In this document: positions 15,856 to 23,359 of the stretch, piece after piece
Position numbering within the stretch: the first letter of the stretch is position 1
How the letters are laid out: every line of letters begins with the position of its first letter
DNA from: Streptomyces neyagawaensis
GTDB lineage: Bacteria > Actinomycetota > Actinomycetes > Streptomycetales > Streptomycetaceae
Assembly (NCBI RefSeq): GCF_023516595.1
Contig: NZ_JAMGBG010000039.1
Coordinates: 1 to 64,000, forward strand
Length of the DNA: 64,000 bases
Direction: 5' to 3'
Translations under genes and position numbers: made by a program
The notes under the pieces: model-generated
Databases searched by the model: none
The model's input: only the letters and a program-made list of their open reading frames with translations
What the model was told of the DNA's origin: nothing

Positions 15856-16617
15856 GTGGGGACCCAGCAGCTCGAATCGGTGCCGGAACCGAAGTACTGG
15901 CACCTGAAGACCGTGCTCAGTGAGGCATTGGACTCCGAGTTCTCGGTGGGCGAGATCCTGCCCAACGAGCGCGACCTGGCGGCCCGCTTCGGCGTCGCCC
16001 GGGCCACGCTCCGCCAGGCACTGGAACAGCTCGAACTGGAAGGCCGGCTCCAGCGCCGGCGCGGCGTCGGCACCACGGTGGCCCCGCCGCGCGTGGGCGT
16101 CTCCGTCGGCGGCGAGCAGCACGCCTGGCCGGGCACGGCCGGGGACGCCTGGCAGGCCGTGGACTGTGCGGAGGCGGCGCCGCCCACCGCGGTTGCCGAG
16201 ATCCTGGACACCCTCCACGGCGAGCAGGTCCATGTCGTACGCCGCTCCCGCGTCTCCCACGGCCAGCCCGTGGCCGCCGAGCTGCTCTACATCCCGGCGG
16301 CCTCCGTGCCCGCCCTCTCCGCCATAGACGCGCCCTCCGGCGCGGCACGCGCGCGTGCGGTGCTGCGCGAGTTGCAGCGGCTGGAACTGGAGGGGCAGGA
16401 CCGCTCGGTGGAGCTGGGCTCCGCGCGCGCGGAGGACGCGAAGGAACTGGACCGGCTGCCGGGGGCGCCCGTCCTCGTCGTCACGACCCGCTTCTTCGCC
16501 GAGGGACGTGCCGCCGCGGTCTCCCTGGCCACCTACCGTGCCGACACCTGCCGCCTGACCTTCGGCGCCTCGGGCGACGTCGAGATCCACCACGGCCCGG
16601 AACGCCGCGCGTCCTGA
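15856..16617 (+). CDS. GntR family regulator, HutC/UTRA subfamily
   Basis: A 253-residue regulator. The N-terminal winged helix spans about residues 10-80 (LKTVLSEALDSEFSVGEILP and DLAARFGVARATLRQALEQL). The C-terminal UTRA ligand-binding domain shows VHVVRRSRVSHGQPVAAELL and PVLVVTTRFFAEGRAAAVS. HutC-type proteins sense sugars, sugar phosphates or histidine intermediates. Start GTG 15856 with GGAGGA about 7 nt upstream. A dre-like palindrome overlaps its -35 box. No metabolic gene is adjacent, so the regulon is probably elsewhere. It is similar in layout to, but I cannot equate it with, DasR. Confidence 0.88.
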   Translation: MGTQQLESVPEPKYWHLKTVLSEALDSEFSVGEILPNERDLAARFGVARATLRQALEQLELEGRLQRRRGVGTTVAPPRVGVSVGGEQHAWPGTAGDAWQAVDCAEAAPPTAVAEILDTLHGEQVHVVRRSRVSHGQPVAAELLYIPAASVPALSAIDAPSGAARARAVLRELQRLELEGQDRSVELGSARAEDAKELDRLPGAPVLVVTTRFFAEGRAAAVSLATYRADTCRLTFGASGDVEIHHGPERRAS

Positions 16618-16642
16618 GGACACCGGCTCCACGAGCCGCATC

Positions 16643-16673
16643 CGCCGTGCCCCGGACACTCCGGGGCACGGCG
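16643..16673. terminator. Bidirectional hairpin between GntR and ROK genes
   Basis: A 14-bp perfect stem (CGCCGTGCCCCGGA / TCCGGGGCACGGCG) with a 3-nt loop is followed by TTT on the plus strand. It sits between two convergent genes. Confidence 0.85.
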
Positions 16674-16713
16674 TTTCACATGGGGTGAAGGGTGCGTCAA
16701 GTGTCGAGAAGGC

Positions 16714-17871
16714 TCAGCGCCGGGCCGTGACCGTGCCCTCGACCGCGAACAGCTGCTCCTCGACATGGTCGAGCGCGAGCCGCAGCGCGCCCATGGCGAC
16801 GGCCGTCTCACCCAGCCGGGACAGGTCCACCCGGGGCGGGCGCAGGCAGTAGCGGGCGAGTTCCTGCCGCAGGGGTTCGAGGACGTCGTCGATGCCGGTC
16901 GCCCAGCCGCCGACGACGACCAGCTCGGGGTCGAGCGCCAGCACCAGCGCGGCCACGTCGTGCACCAGCCGCTGTATGAAGCGCTGCACGGCGGCGCGGG
17001 CCCGCTCGTCGCCCTCGCGCGCGTGCCGGAACACTTCTGCGACGGCCTGTTCGTCGAGCGGGTGCAGCGGCTCGCCGGTGGTCGACAGCAGCGCCTCCGG
17101 GGTGGCCTCCCGGCCCAGCAGATGCAGCGCGCCGATCTCCCCGGCCGCGCCCCCGTAGCCCCGGTGCAGCCGCCCGCCGATCAGCGAACCCGCGCCGGGG
17201 CTCAGCCCGGCCAGCACGAACACCAGGTCGTCCGACTCGGTGGCCGCGCCCTTCCAGTGCTCGGCGACCGCGGCGGCGTTGGCGTCGTTCTCCACCAGGA
17301 CCGGGCACTTGAAGGAACGGCTCAGCCGCTCGCCCAGGTTCAGCCCCGTCCACTCCGGCAGGGCCGTACCCAGCCGTACGGTGCCGTCCGCCTCGACGAT
17401 GCCGGGGGTGCCCACGCCGACCGCGCGCAGCGAGTCCCGCGCGACACCGGACCTGCGGAGCAGCTCCGCGACGATCGAGCGCAGCCGTTCCAGCCGTTCG
17501 TCGGCCGGCGCGGTTTCGGCCACGTCCTTGGCCAGCGAGCCCAGCACCCGCCCGTCGAGGTCCGCGAGCAGCGCGGTGACGCCGTGCGAGCCCACCTCCA
17601 GTCCGAGCAGGTGCCCCGCCTCCGCCCGGAACCGGTACCGGCGCGCCGGTCGGCCCTGGCGCCTGGCGGCCCCTTCCTCGGCGGCCCGCTCGACCACCAG
17701 CCCGGCCTCGACCAGCCCTTCGACGACGCCCTCGACCGTGGGCCGGGACAGCCCGGTGACCCGGGTGATCTCCGTGAGCGTGGCGTGATCCGTGGCGCGC
17801 AGCGCGTGCAGCACCACCGCCGAGTTGATTCTCCGGAGCAGAGAAGGATCCCCGCCGGTCAGCTGCCCCAA
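16714..17871 (-). CDS. ROK family transcriptional regulator
   Basis: A 385-residue NagC/XylR-type repressor. The N-terminal winged helix (LTEITRVTGLSRPTVEGVVE) is followed by a sugar-kinase-like ROK domain with DLDGRVLG, the VGVGTPGIVEADG and VENDANAAAVAEHW motifs, and a GYGGAAGEIGALHL stretch. The usual ROK zinc cluster CxCGxxGC is not present, the region reading LHLLGREATPE instead, so sugar-kinase activity is unlikely. Start TTG 17871 is chosen because GGGAGG lies 7 nt upstream and an in-frame stop is just beyond. No sugar gene is adjacent. Confidence 0.88.
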   Translation of the reverse strand: MGQLTGGDPSLLRRINSAVVLHALRATDHATLTEITRVTGLSRPTVEGVVEGLVEAGLVVERAAEEGAARRQGRPARRYRFRAEAGHLLGLEVGSHGVTALLADLDGRVLGSLAKDVAETAPADERLERLRSIVAELLRRSGVARDSLRAVGVGTPGIVEADGTVRLGTALPEWTGLNLGERLSRSFKCPVLVENDANAAAVAEHWKGAATESDDLVFVLAGLSPGAGSLIGGRLHRGYGGAAGEIGALHLLGREATPEALLSTTGEPLHPLDEQAVAEVFRHAREGDERARAAVQRFIQRLVHDVAALVLALDPELVVVGGWATGIDDVLEPLRQELARYCLRPPRVDLSRLGETAVAMGALRLALDHVEEQLFAVEGTVTARR

Positions 17872-17881
17872 CGTCCGTCCT

Positions 17882-18328
17882 CCCAGCTAGCACGCGTGTC
17901 TGCCGGATGGTACTCGCCAAGGGGGACCCCGGCGAGTGCCCACCGCCCCCGACCTGCCGAGCACCCCGCAGGCCCCCCGCTGCCGCGCCTACATGCCACT
18001 GTCGCCGCCCCACGGGCCCACCGTCGCCGCGCCGCCTGCCCGCCGTCGCTACTTCGTCGGCCGTCGCCCCTCGGGCCCTCGGCCGACGGTCGCCGCCCCC
18101 GCCGTCGTCGGCCGACGGTCGCCCCGCTCGGCCGGTCGCCCCGCCGGTCGGACCCCGTGCCGGTCGGACCCCGCGCCGGTCGGACCCCGCGCCGGACGCG
18201 AGCCCCACCGAGCAGCCGCCCGGCCTCGGGTCCCGCTCCCCTCCCCGACCGTCCTGTCCGGCGTCGGGCCGCGGGGGCGGGCCACTGACGGGACGCCAAT
18301 TGTCAGTGGTGCCCGCTTTACTGGACGC
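17882..18328. repeat. GC-rich non-coding stretch with short direct repeats
   Basis: I see no gene in this 450-bp interval. It contains three exact-register copies of a 16-bp unit GCCGGTCGGACCCCGY at 18143, 18159 and 18175, and two copies of an 18-bp TCGGCCGACGGTCGCC-type element near 18079 and 18109. Frames are open on both strands, as expected for sequence with few A/T bases, but none has a ribosome site or family resemblance. Confidence 0.6.
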
Positions 18329-18766
18329 ATGAGCATCACCCGGCACCTCGCCCTCATCGAGAGGCTGTGCTCCGCCGAGTTCCCTGCGGAGCCCGGCCGG
18401 TCGGACGCCGGCACGGGCGGTCCCGGCTACCACATCGCCGAATTACAGACGAGCGCCGACTTCTGGGAGGACGACGGCACCCGCCGGGAGGAGACCGAGG
18501 AGCAGTACGAGGCGGACCGGGACGCCCTGTCGGAGCGGCTCGCCGACCGCTGGGGAGCACCGGACGTGATCAGCCTCTGGAGCGTTCAGGACCGTTCGAT
18601 GGAGGGGGAGGACATACCGGAGCCGTGGGCGGTGCTCAGCTCGCACGTCCCCGATGTGCACCTGTGGCAGGTGGACGGCCGCTGGGTCGCCCTCGGCGTC
18701 TCCCAGTGGGACAAGGAGCTGCCGTTCCAACTGGTCGCCCTGATAACGGAGACGGACCCTCCCTGA
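18329..18766 (+). CDS. Hypothetical protein, 145 residues
   Basis: I do not recognise a named family. The protein begins MSITRHLALIERLC, is acidic and soluble, with no signal or membrane segment. It contains EETEEQYEADRDALSERLADRWG and PDVHLWQVDGRWVALGVSQWD-like strands. The alternating beta-strand C-terminus recalls small Streptomyces immunity or SUKH-like proteins, but this is only an impression. Codon bias is typical of a real gene and an AT-richer promoter-like gap lies upstream. No ribosome site is evident before ATG 18329. Confidence 0.65.
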   Translation: MSITRHLALIERLCSAEFPAEPGRSDAGTGGPGYHIAELQTSADFWEDDGTRREETEEQYEADRDALSERLADRWGAPDVISLWSVQDRSMEGEDIPEPWAVLSSHVPDVHLWQVDGRWVALGVSQWDKELPFQLVALITETDPP

Positions 18767-18873
18767 CCGAGCGGGTCCCACGCGTGACGGGTCCCACGCT
18801 TGGCGGGTCCCGGACCCCACGACCGGCAGGCCGCGCGGCCCTCCGCTCAGTCCTCTGCCGCCATCCCCTCGGC

Positions 18874-19419
18874 TCAGTGCTCCGCCGCCACCCGCAGCCG
18901 GGCGAACTCCTCGGCCATCGTCGCCGCCGTCCAATGCGCGTTCAGGCCGCTGGGGTTGGGCAGGACCCACACCCGGGACGTGCCGATCGTCCGCTCTTGC
19001 GGACCGACCACGGCCTTGCGGTCACCGAACGCGGCCCGGTACGCGGTCACACCGACCACCGCGAGCCACCGCGGCCGCAGCCGCTCCACCTTCGTGGTGA
19101 GCAGACGGCCGCCCTCGACGTACTCCTCCGCCGTCAACTCGTCGGCACGCGCCGTCGCCCGGGCGACCACGTTCGTGATGCCGAGCCCGTACGACGGCAA
19201 CTCGCCCTGCTCGGACGGCTTCAACAGCCGCGGCGTGAAACCGGACAGGTGCAGGACCGGCCAGAAGCGATTGCCGGGCCGGGCGAAGTGATGGCCGGTC
19301 GCGGCCGTCATCAGCCCCGGGTTGATGCCGCAGAACAGCACCCGGAGGCCGTCCGCGACCACGTCCGGCACCAGCCGGTCGCGGGCGGCCTCCAGCTCCT
19401 GCGGGGTGAAGCGCGTCAG
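18874..19419 (-). CDS. mug: G/U mismatch-specific DNA glycosylase (Mug/TDG family), CTG start
   Basis: Excises uracil or thymine mispaired with guanine, starting base-excision repair. The active-site segment VLFCGINPGLMTAATGHHFA with downstream ARPGNRFWPVLHLSGFTP is the family hallmark, and WVLPNPSGLNAHWT is the second conserved loop. No ATG, GTG or TTG lies at the homologue-like N-terminus. Translation from CTG at 19419-19417 gives LTRFTPQELEAARDRLVPDV, matches expected length (181 residues), has GGGAG 7 nt upstream and overlaps the purB stop by 4 bp (CTGA). A shorter GTG start within RLVPDVV is the alternative. It is co-transcribed with purB. Confidence 0.85.
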   Translation of the reverse strand: MTRFTPQELEAARDRLVPDVVADGLRVLFCGINPGLMTAATGHHFARPGNRFWPVLHLSGFTPRLLKPSEQGELPSYGLGITNVVARATARADELTAEEYVEGGRLLTTKVERLRPRWLAVVGVTAYRAAFGDRKAVVGPQERTIGTSRVWVLPNPSGLNAHWTAATMAEEFARLRVAAEH

Positions 19420-20858
19420 AGGATCGCTCCCGGCGTGTAACCGGCCGCCTCCGGGCGCTGCTTGACGATCTCCTCGACCCGGCCGACGACGGCGGCGACC
19501 TGGTCGGCCGCGGCGCCCGTGAAGGACAGCTTGTCCGCCATCAGCGCGTCGAGCTGCTCCCGGTCCAGCGGGATGCGCTCGTCCGCCGCCAGCTTGTCGA
19601 GCAGTTCGTTGCGCTCGGCGCCCTGCTCGCGCATCGCGAGGGCCGAGGCGACGGCGTTCTCCTTGATCGCCTCGTGGGCGACCTCGCGGCCGACACCCGC
19701 GCGCACGGCGCCCATCAGCACCTTGGTCGTCGCGAGGAACGGCAGGTAGCGGTCCAGCTCCCGCGCGACGACGGCCGGGAAGGCGCCGAACTCGTCGAGC
19801 ACCGTCAGGAACGTCTCCAGCAGACCGTCCAGCGCGAAGAACGCGTCCGGCAGCGCGACCCGGCGCACCACCGAGCAGGACACGTCGCCCTCGTTCCACT
19901 GGTCGCCCGCCAGCTCGCCGGTCATCGACGCGTAGCCGCGCAGGATGACCATGAGGCCGTTGACGCGCTCGCAGGAGCGGGTGTTCATCTTGTGCGGCAT
20001 CGCCGAGGAGCCGACCTGGCCCGGCTTGAAGCCCTCGGTGACCAGCTCGTGCCCGGCCATCAGCCGGATCGTCTTCGCCAGCGACGACGGGGCCGAAGCC
20101 AGCTGCACCAGCGCCGTCACGACCTCGTAGTCGAGGGAGCGGGGGTACACCTGGCCGACGGAGGTGAAGGCTTGGGAGAAGCCCAGGTGCCGGGCGATCC
20201 GGTCCTCCAGCTCGGCCAGCTTCGTGGCGTCCCCGCCCAGCAGGTCCAGCATGTCCTGGGCGGTGCCCACGGGGCCCTTGATGCCGCGCAGCGGGTAGCG
20301 GCCGAGCAGCTCCTCGACCCGGCCGTACGCCACGAGAAGCTCGTCGGTGGCGGTCGCGAAACGCTTGCCGAGGGTGGTGGCCTGCGCGGCCACGTTGTGC
20401 GAACGGCCGGCCATGACCAGCTCGCCGTACTCGCCGGCCAGCTTGCCGAGGCGGGCGAGGACCGCCACCGTACGGTCGCGCATCAGCTCCAGGGAGAGCC
20501 GGATCTGGAGCTGCTCGACGTTCTCGGTGAGGTCGCGGGAGGTCATGCCCTTGTGGACGTGCTCGTGCCCGGCGAGGTCGTTGAACTCCTCGATCCGCGC
20601 CTTCACGTCGTGCCGCGTGACCTTCTCGCGCTCGGCGATGGAGGCCAGGTCGACGGTGTCGAGGACCCGCTCGTAGTCGGCGAGCGCCTCGTCCGGCACC
20701 TCGATGCCGAGGTCCTTCTGGGCCCGCAGCACGGCCAGCCAGAGCTGTCGCTCCAACCTCACCTTCTGCTCGGGCGACCAGAGCGTGGCGAGCTCGGTGG
20801 AGGCGTAACGTCCGGCGAGGACGTTCGGGATGCGGGGCTTGGCTGGCGCAGAAGTCAC
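19416..20858 (-). CDS. purB: Adenylosuccinate lyase
   Basis: A 480-residue fumarase/aspartase-superfamily enzyme acting twice in purine synthesis: it cleaves SAICAR to AICAR and adenylosuccinate to AMP, releasing fumarate. The signature GSSAMPHKMN is present, with TSRDLTENVEQLQ and the GRSHNVAAQATTLGKR region typical of actinobacterial PurB. Length matches the Streptomyces enzyme. Start GTG 20858 (MTSAPAKPRIPNVLAGRYAS) is favoured over longer in-frame starts because homologues begin here (from memory). The stop overlaps a CTG start of mug downstream, so the two are coupled. Confidence 0.96.
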   Translation of the reverse strand: MTSAPAKPRIPNVLAGRYASTELATLWSPEQKVRLERQLWLAVLRAQKDLGIEVPDEALADYERVLDTVDLASIAEREKVTRHDVKARIEEFNDLAGHEHVHKGMTSRDLTENVEQLQIRLSLELMRDRTVAVLARLGKLAGEYGELVMAGRSHNVAAQATTLGKRFATATDELLVAYGRVEELLGRYPLRGIKGPVGTAQDMLDLLGGDATKLAELEDRIARHLGFSQAFTSVGQVYPRSLDYEVVTALVQLASAPSSLAKTIRLMAGHELVTEGFKPGQVGSSAMPHKMNTRSCERVNGLMVILRGYASMTGELAGDQWNEGDVSCSVVRRVALPDAFFALDGLLETFLTVLDEFGAFPAVVARELDRYLPFLATTKVLMGAVRAGVGREVAHEAIKENAVASALAMREQGAERNELLDKLAADERIPLDREQLDALMADKLSFTGAAADQVAAVVGRVEEIVKQRPEAAGYTPGAIL

Positions 20859-21002
20859 GTGTACGGATTCTACTGGCGATTCATGCAGGTGAGCGCCGCG
20901 GCCCTGCTCGTCGGAACCTACGAGAGCCCGGTCACAGCCCCGGGGCGGCTGGGGCCGCCCCGCCCGGCACGGGCGCGGAGGGCGGTCTCGGCACTGGTCG
21001 GC

Positions 21003-21089
21003 ACGGGTCCTGAGGGTCGCCTCAGCGCTCGTCGGCAAGCTCGGCGACGGGTCCGGAGGGCTGCCTCAGCGCTCGTCGGCGAGCTCGGC
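21003..21089. repeat. Tandem 44-bp near-duplicate covering the 3' end of the DUF4326 gene
   Basis: Two similar units begin ACGGGTCC at 21003 and 21047. Each contains GCCTCAGCGCTCGTCGGC followed by AGCTCGGC with one mismatch. The second unit encodes the last residues (ELADER) and stop of the DUF4326 protein; the first is a non-coding copy beyond the stop. A more diverged copy may start near 20969. Confidence 0.65.
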
Positions 21090-21404
21090 CAGGACGTTCC
21101 CGTGGCACAGCTCCGGCGCGCACCAGCAGGCCAGCGTCTTGCCTCGCAGCTCCCGGACCAGCTCCAGCAGCTCGGGCCGGGCCGACAGGTACTCCCGGTA
21201 CTTCGCCATGACCTCGGCCCGTGTCCCGTCCCGCTTCTTCTTGTCCGTGTCGGGCTGGAACGGGTTGTACAGCGGGTGCTGCGGCAGGTCCCAGTGGCCC
21301 ATGGTCCAGCGGCGGCCGATGTACACGACGTCGTCGGGGGCCTTCTCCAACCGCGGCCCGAAGTCCTGGATACGGCCCTTCAGGTTGATCACGGTCGTGG
21401 TCAC
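21066..21404 (-). CDS. DUF4326 domain protein
   Basis: A 112-residue soluble protein. It opens MTTTVINLKGRIQDFG and contains VYIGRRWTMGHWDLPQHPLY, NPF and the C-terminal LRGKTLACWCAPELCHGNVL, which are the conserved elements of DUF4326. The CWCAPE-CHG cluster (Cys-x-Cys and Cys-His) could bind a metal or nucleotide; function is unknown. Start GTG 21404 has AAGGGA 9 nt upstream. Its 3' end lies in a 44-bp tandem duplication. Confidence 0.85.
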   Translation of the reverse strand: MTTTVINLKGRIQDFGPRLEKAPDDVVYIGRRWTMGHWDLPQHPLYNPFQPDTDKKKRDGTRAEVMAKYREYLSARPELLELVRELRGKTLACWCAPELCHGNVLAELADER

Positions 21405-21449
21405 GTTCGGTTCCCTTCGGTCCGGACCCTCGTCGGACCCCCGTCGACT

Positions 21450-22256
21450 CTAGGCTGCCGGGCCCTCGTACGGCAGCAACTCGGGGCGCTTCGCCGGCAG
21501 CCCGTCGCCCGACGAGCGGCCCGTCAGCCGGCGTCCGATCCACGGCAGCAGGTACTGCCGGGCGAACCGCGCGTGCGCCATCTGCCGGGCGACCCAGGCG
21601 GGCGGCGGAGTCGCGGCCATCGGCGTACGCCACTCGGCGTCCTCCGCCGGATGTCCGAGGGCCTGCCACACGGCCTCGGCGACCCGGCGGTGCCCCTCGG
21701 CGGTCAGGTGCAGCCGGTCCACGTCCCACAGGCGCGGGTCGGACAGCGAGGGCGCGCCGTACAGGTCGACGACGAGCGCGCCGTGCCGGGCGGCCAGGTC
21801 GTCGACGCAGGCGAACAGCTCCTCCATGCGCGGCCGGAACCGCTCCAGCACCGGGCCCTGGCGGCCGGGGCTGCGCATCAGGACGAGCTGCTTGCAGGCG
21901 GGCGCGAGACGCTCCACGGCTTCCTCCAGCAGCCCGCGCACCCGGCCCATGTCGCACTTCGGGCGCAGGGTGTCGTTCAGACCGCCGACCAGCGTGATCA
22001 CATCCGCGCCCATGGCGGCCGCCACATCGACCTGCTCGTCGACGATCTGGCCGATGAGCTTGCCGCGCACCGCGAGGTTGGCGTACCGGAAGCCGGGCGA
22101 CCGTGCGGCCATCCGGCTCGCGAGGAGATCCGCCCAGCCGCGGTAGGAACCGTCGGGCAGCCGGTCCGACATGCCCTCGGTGAAGGAGTCGCCGACCGCG
22201 ACGAGGCTGGAGTACGGGGGAGGGGTGTCGTGGGTGTGTGTGGCGTTCGTCTGCAT
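21450..22256 (-). CDS. SGNH/GDSL-type hydrolase
   Basis: A 268-residue esterase-like protein. The four SGNH blocks are visible: VAVGDSFTEGM with the nucleophile Ser, the Gly block in NLAVRGKLIGQIV, VGGLNDTLRP, and the DRLHLTAEGHRRVA Asp-His pair. There is no signal peptide, so it is probably cytoplasmic. Such enzymes deacylate lipids, sugars or thioesters; substrate unknown. Start ATG 22256 has a poor ribosome site. It is same-stranded with, and 45 bp upstream of, the DUF4326 gene. Confidence 0.88.
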   Translation of the reverse strand: MQTNATHTHDTPPPYSSLVAVGDSFTEGMSDRLPDGSYRGWADLLASRMAARSPGFRYANLAVRGKLIGQIVDEQVDVAAAMGADVITLVGGLNDTLRPKCDMGRVRGLLEEAVERLAPACKQLVLMRSPGRQGPVLERFRPRMEELFACVDDLAARHGALVVDLYGAPSLSDPRLWDVDRLHLTAEGHRRVAEAVWQALGHPAEDAEWRTPMAATPPPAWVARQMAHARFARQYLLPWIGRRLTGRSSGDGLPAKRPELLPYEGPAA

Positions 22257-22342
22257 GGCGTACCCGATGCTATCGCCTTCACATACCCAGCGGTCGGTCA
22301 GCCTCTCCCCGCAGCGGTGTCAGGCCGTGCGCCACGCCGGTG

Positions 22343-23359
22343 TCAGGCCGCCGGCTGTCCGAACAGCTCCCGCAGGACGTCCTCCATGGTCACGATCCCG
22401 CCGAGCCGTCCGTCCGCGCCCAGCACGGCCGCCAGGTGCGTACGGCTGCGGCGCATCGCGGTGAGCACGTCGTCGAGGGGTGTCGTCTCCCGGACGCGGG
22501 CGATGGGCCGCATGTCCCGGATCGTGAAGGGCACGTCGCGCGGGGCCGCGTCGAGCGCGTCCTTCACGTGGAGGTAGCCCACGATCCGGCGCCCCTCGTC
22601 CACCACGGGGAAGCGGGAGAACCCGGACTCCGCCGACAGCCGCTCCAGCTCCTCCGGGGTGACGCCCACGCGCGCGTAGACGACGCGTTCCAGCGGGAGC
22701 ACGACGTCCCGGACGGGCCTGCGGCCCAGTTCGAGCGCGTCGTGCAGCCGCTCCCGGGCACGGTCGTCGAGCAGACCGGCCTCGGTGGAGTCGCGGACCA
22801 GCCGGGCCAGCTCCGTGTCCGAGAAGGTCGCCGCCACCTCGTCCTTCGTCTCGATGCGCATCAGCTTCAGAAGCGCGTTCGCGAAGGCGTTGACCGTGAA
22901 GATCACCGGCCGCAGCGCCCGGGACAGTGTCACCAGCGGCGGGCCGAGCAGCAGGGCGGAGCGCACCGGCTCCGCCAGCGCGATGTTCTTCGGCACCATC
23001 TCGCCGAGCAGCATGTGCAGATAGGTGGCGAGGGTCAGCGCGATCACGAAGGAGATGAGGTGTCCCGCGCCCTCCGGCACGCCCACCGCGTGGAATACGG
23101 GCTCCAGCAGATGCTCGATCGCGGGCTCCGCGACCACACCGAGGACCAGGGTGCACAGGGTGATGCCGAGCTGCGCGGCCGCCATCAGCGCCGACACGTG
23201 CCGCAGCCCCCACAGCACGCTGCGGGCCCGGCGGTCGCCCTGTTCGGCGTACGGTTCGATCTGGCTGCGGCGGACCGAGATCAGCGCGAACTCGGCGCCG
23301 ACGAAGAAGGCGTTGACGACGAGGGTCGCGAAGCCGATCAGCAGCTGGACGGCGGTCAT
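22343..23359 (-). CDS. CNNM/CorC-type membrane protein with CBS pair (second of pair)
   Basis: A 338-residue protein with an N-terminal DUF21/CNNM transmembrane domain of about four segments (LLIGFATLVVNAFFVGAEFA through MLLGEMVPKNIALAEP) and a C-terminal CBS pair (RDVVLPLERVVYARV, FPVVDEGRRIVGYLH and IVTMEDVLRELFG). This family is linked to Mg/Co efflux and often called hemolysin-like. It lacks the C-terminal CorC/HlyC domain present in its upstream neighbour. It starts at ATG 23359 inside the end of that gene (ATGA overlap), suggesting a heteromeric complex. Confidence 0.9.
   Translation of the reverse strand: MTAVQLLIGFATLVVNAFFVGAEFALISVRRSQIEPYAEQGDRRARSVLWGLRHVSALMAAAQLGITLCTLVLGVVAEPAIEHLLEPVFHAVGVPEGAGHLISFVIALTLATYLHMLLGEMVPKNIALAEPVRSALLLGPPLVTLSRALRPVIFTVNAFANALLKLMRIETKDEVAATFSDTELARLVRDSTEAGLLDDRARERLHDALELGRRPVRDVVLPLERVVYARVGVTPEELERLSAESGFSRFPVVDEGRRIVGYLHVKDALDAAPRDVPFTIRDMRPIARVRETTPLDDVLTAMRRSRTHLAAVLGADGRLGGIVTMEDVLRELFGQPAA

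Noticed and set aside
16714..17871. Functional glucokinase in the ROK protein
   Set aside because: The N-terminal winged helix and absence of the CxCGxxGC zinc cluster point to a regulator rather than a kinase.
19674..22577. A 967-codon plus-strand open frame
   Set aside because: It is antisense to purB, DUF4326 and the SGNH hydrolase, all of which have clear family motifs. No ribosome site or domain was seen.
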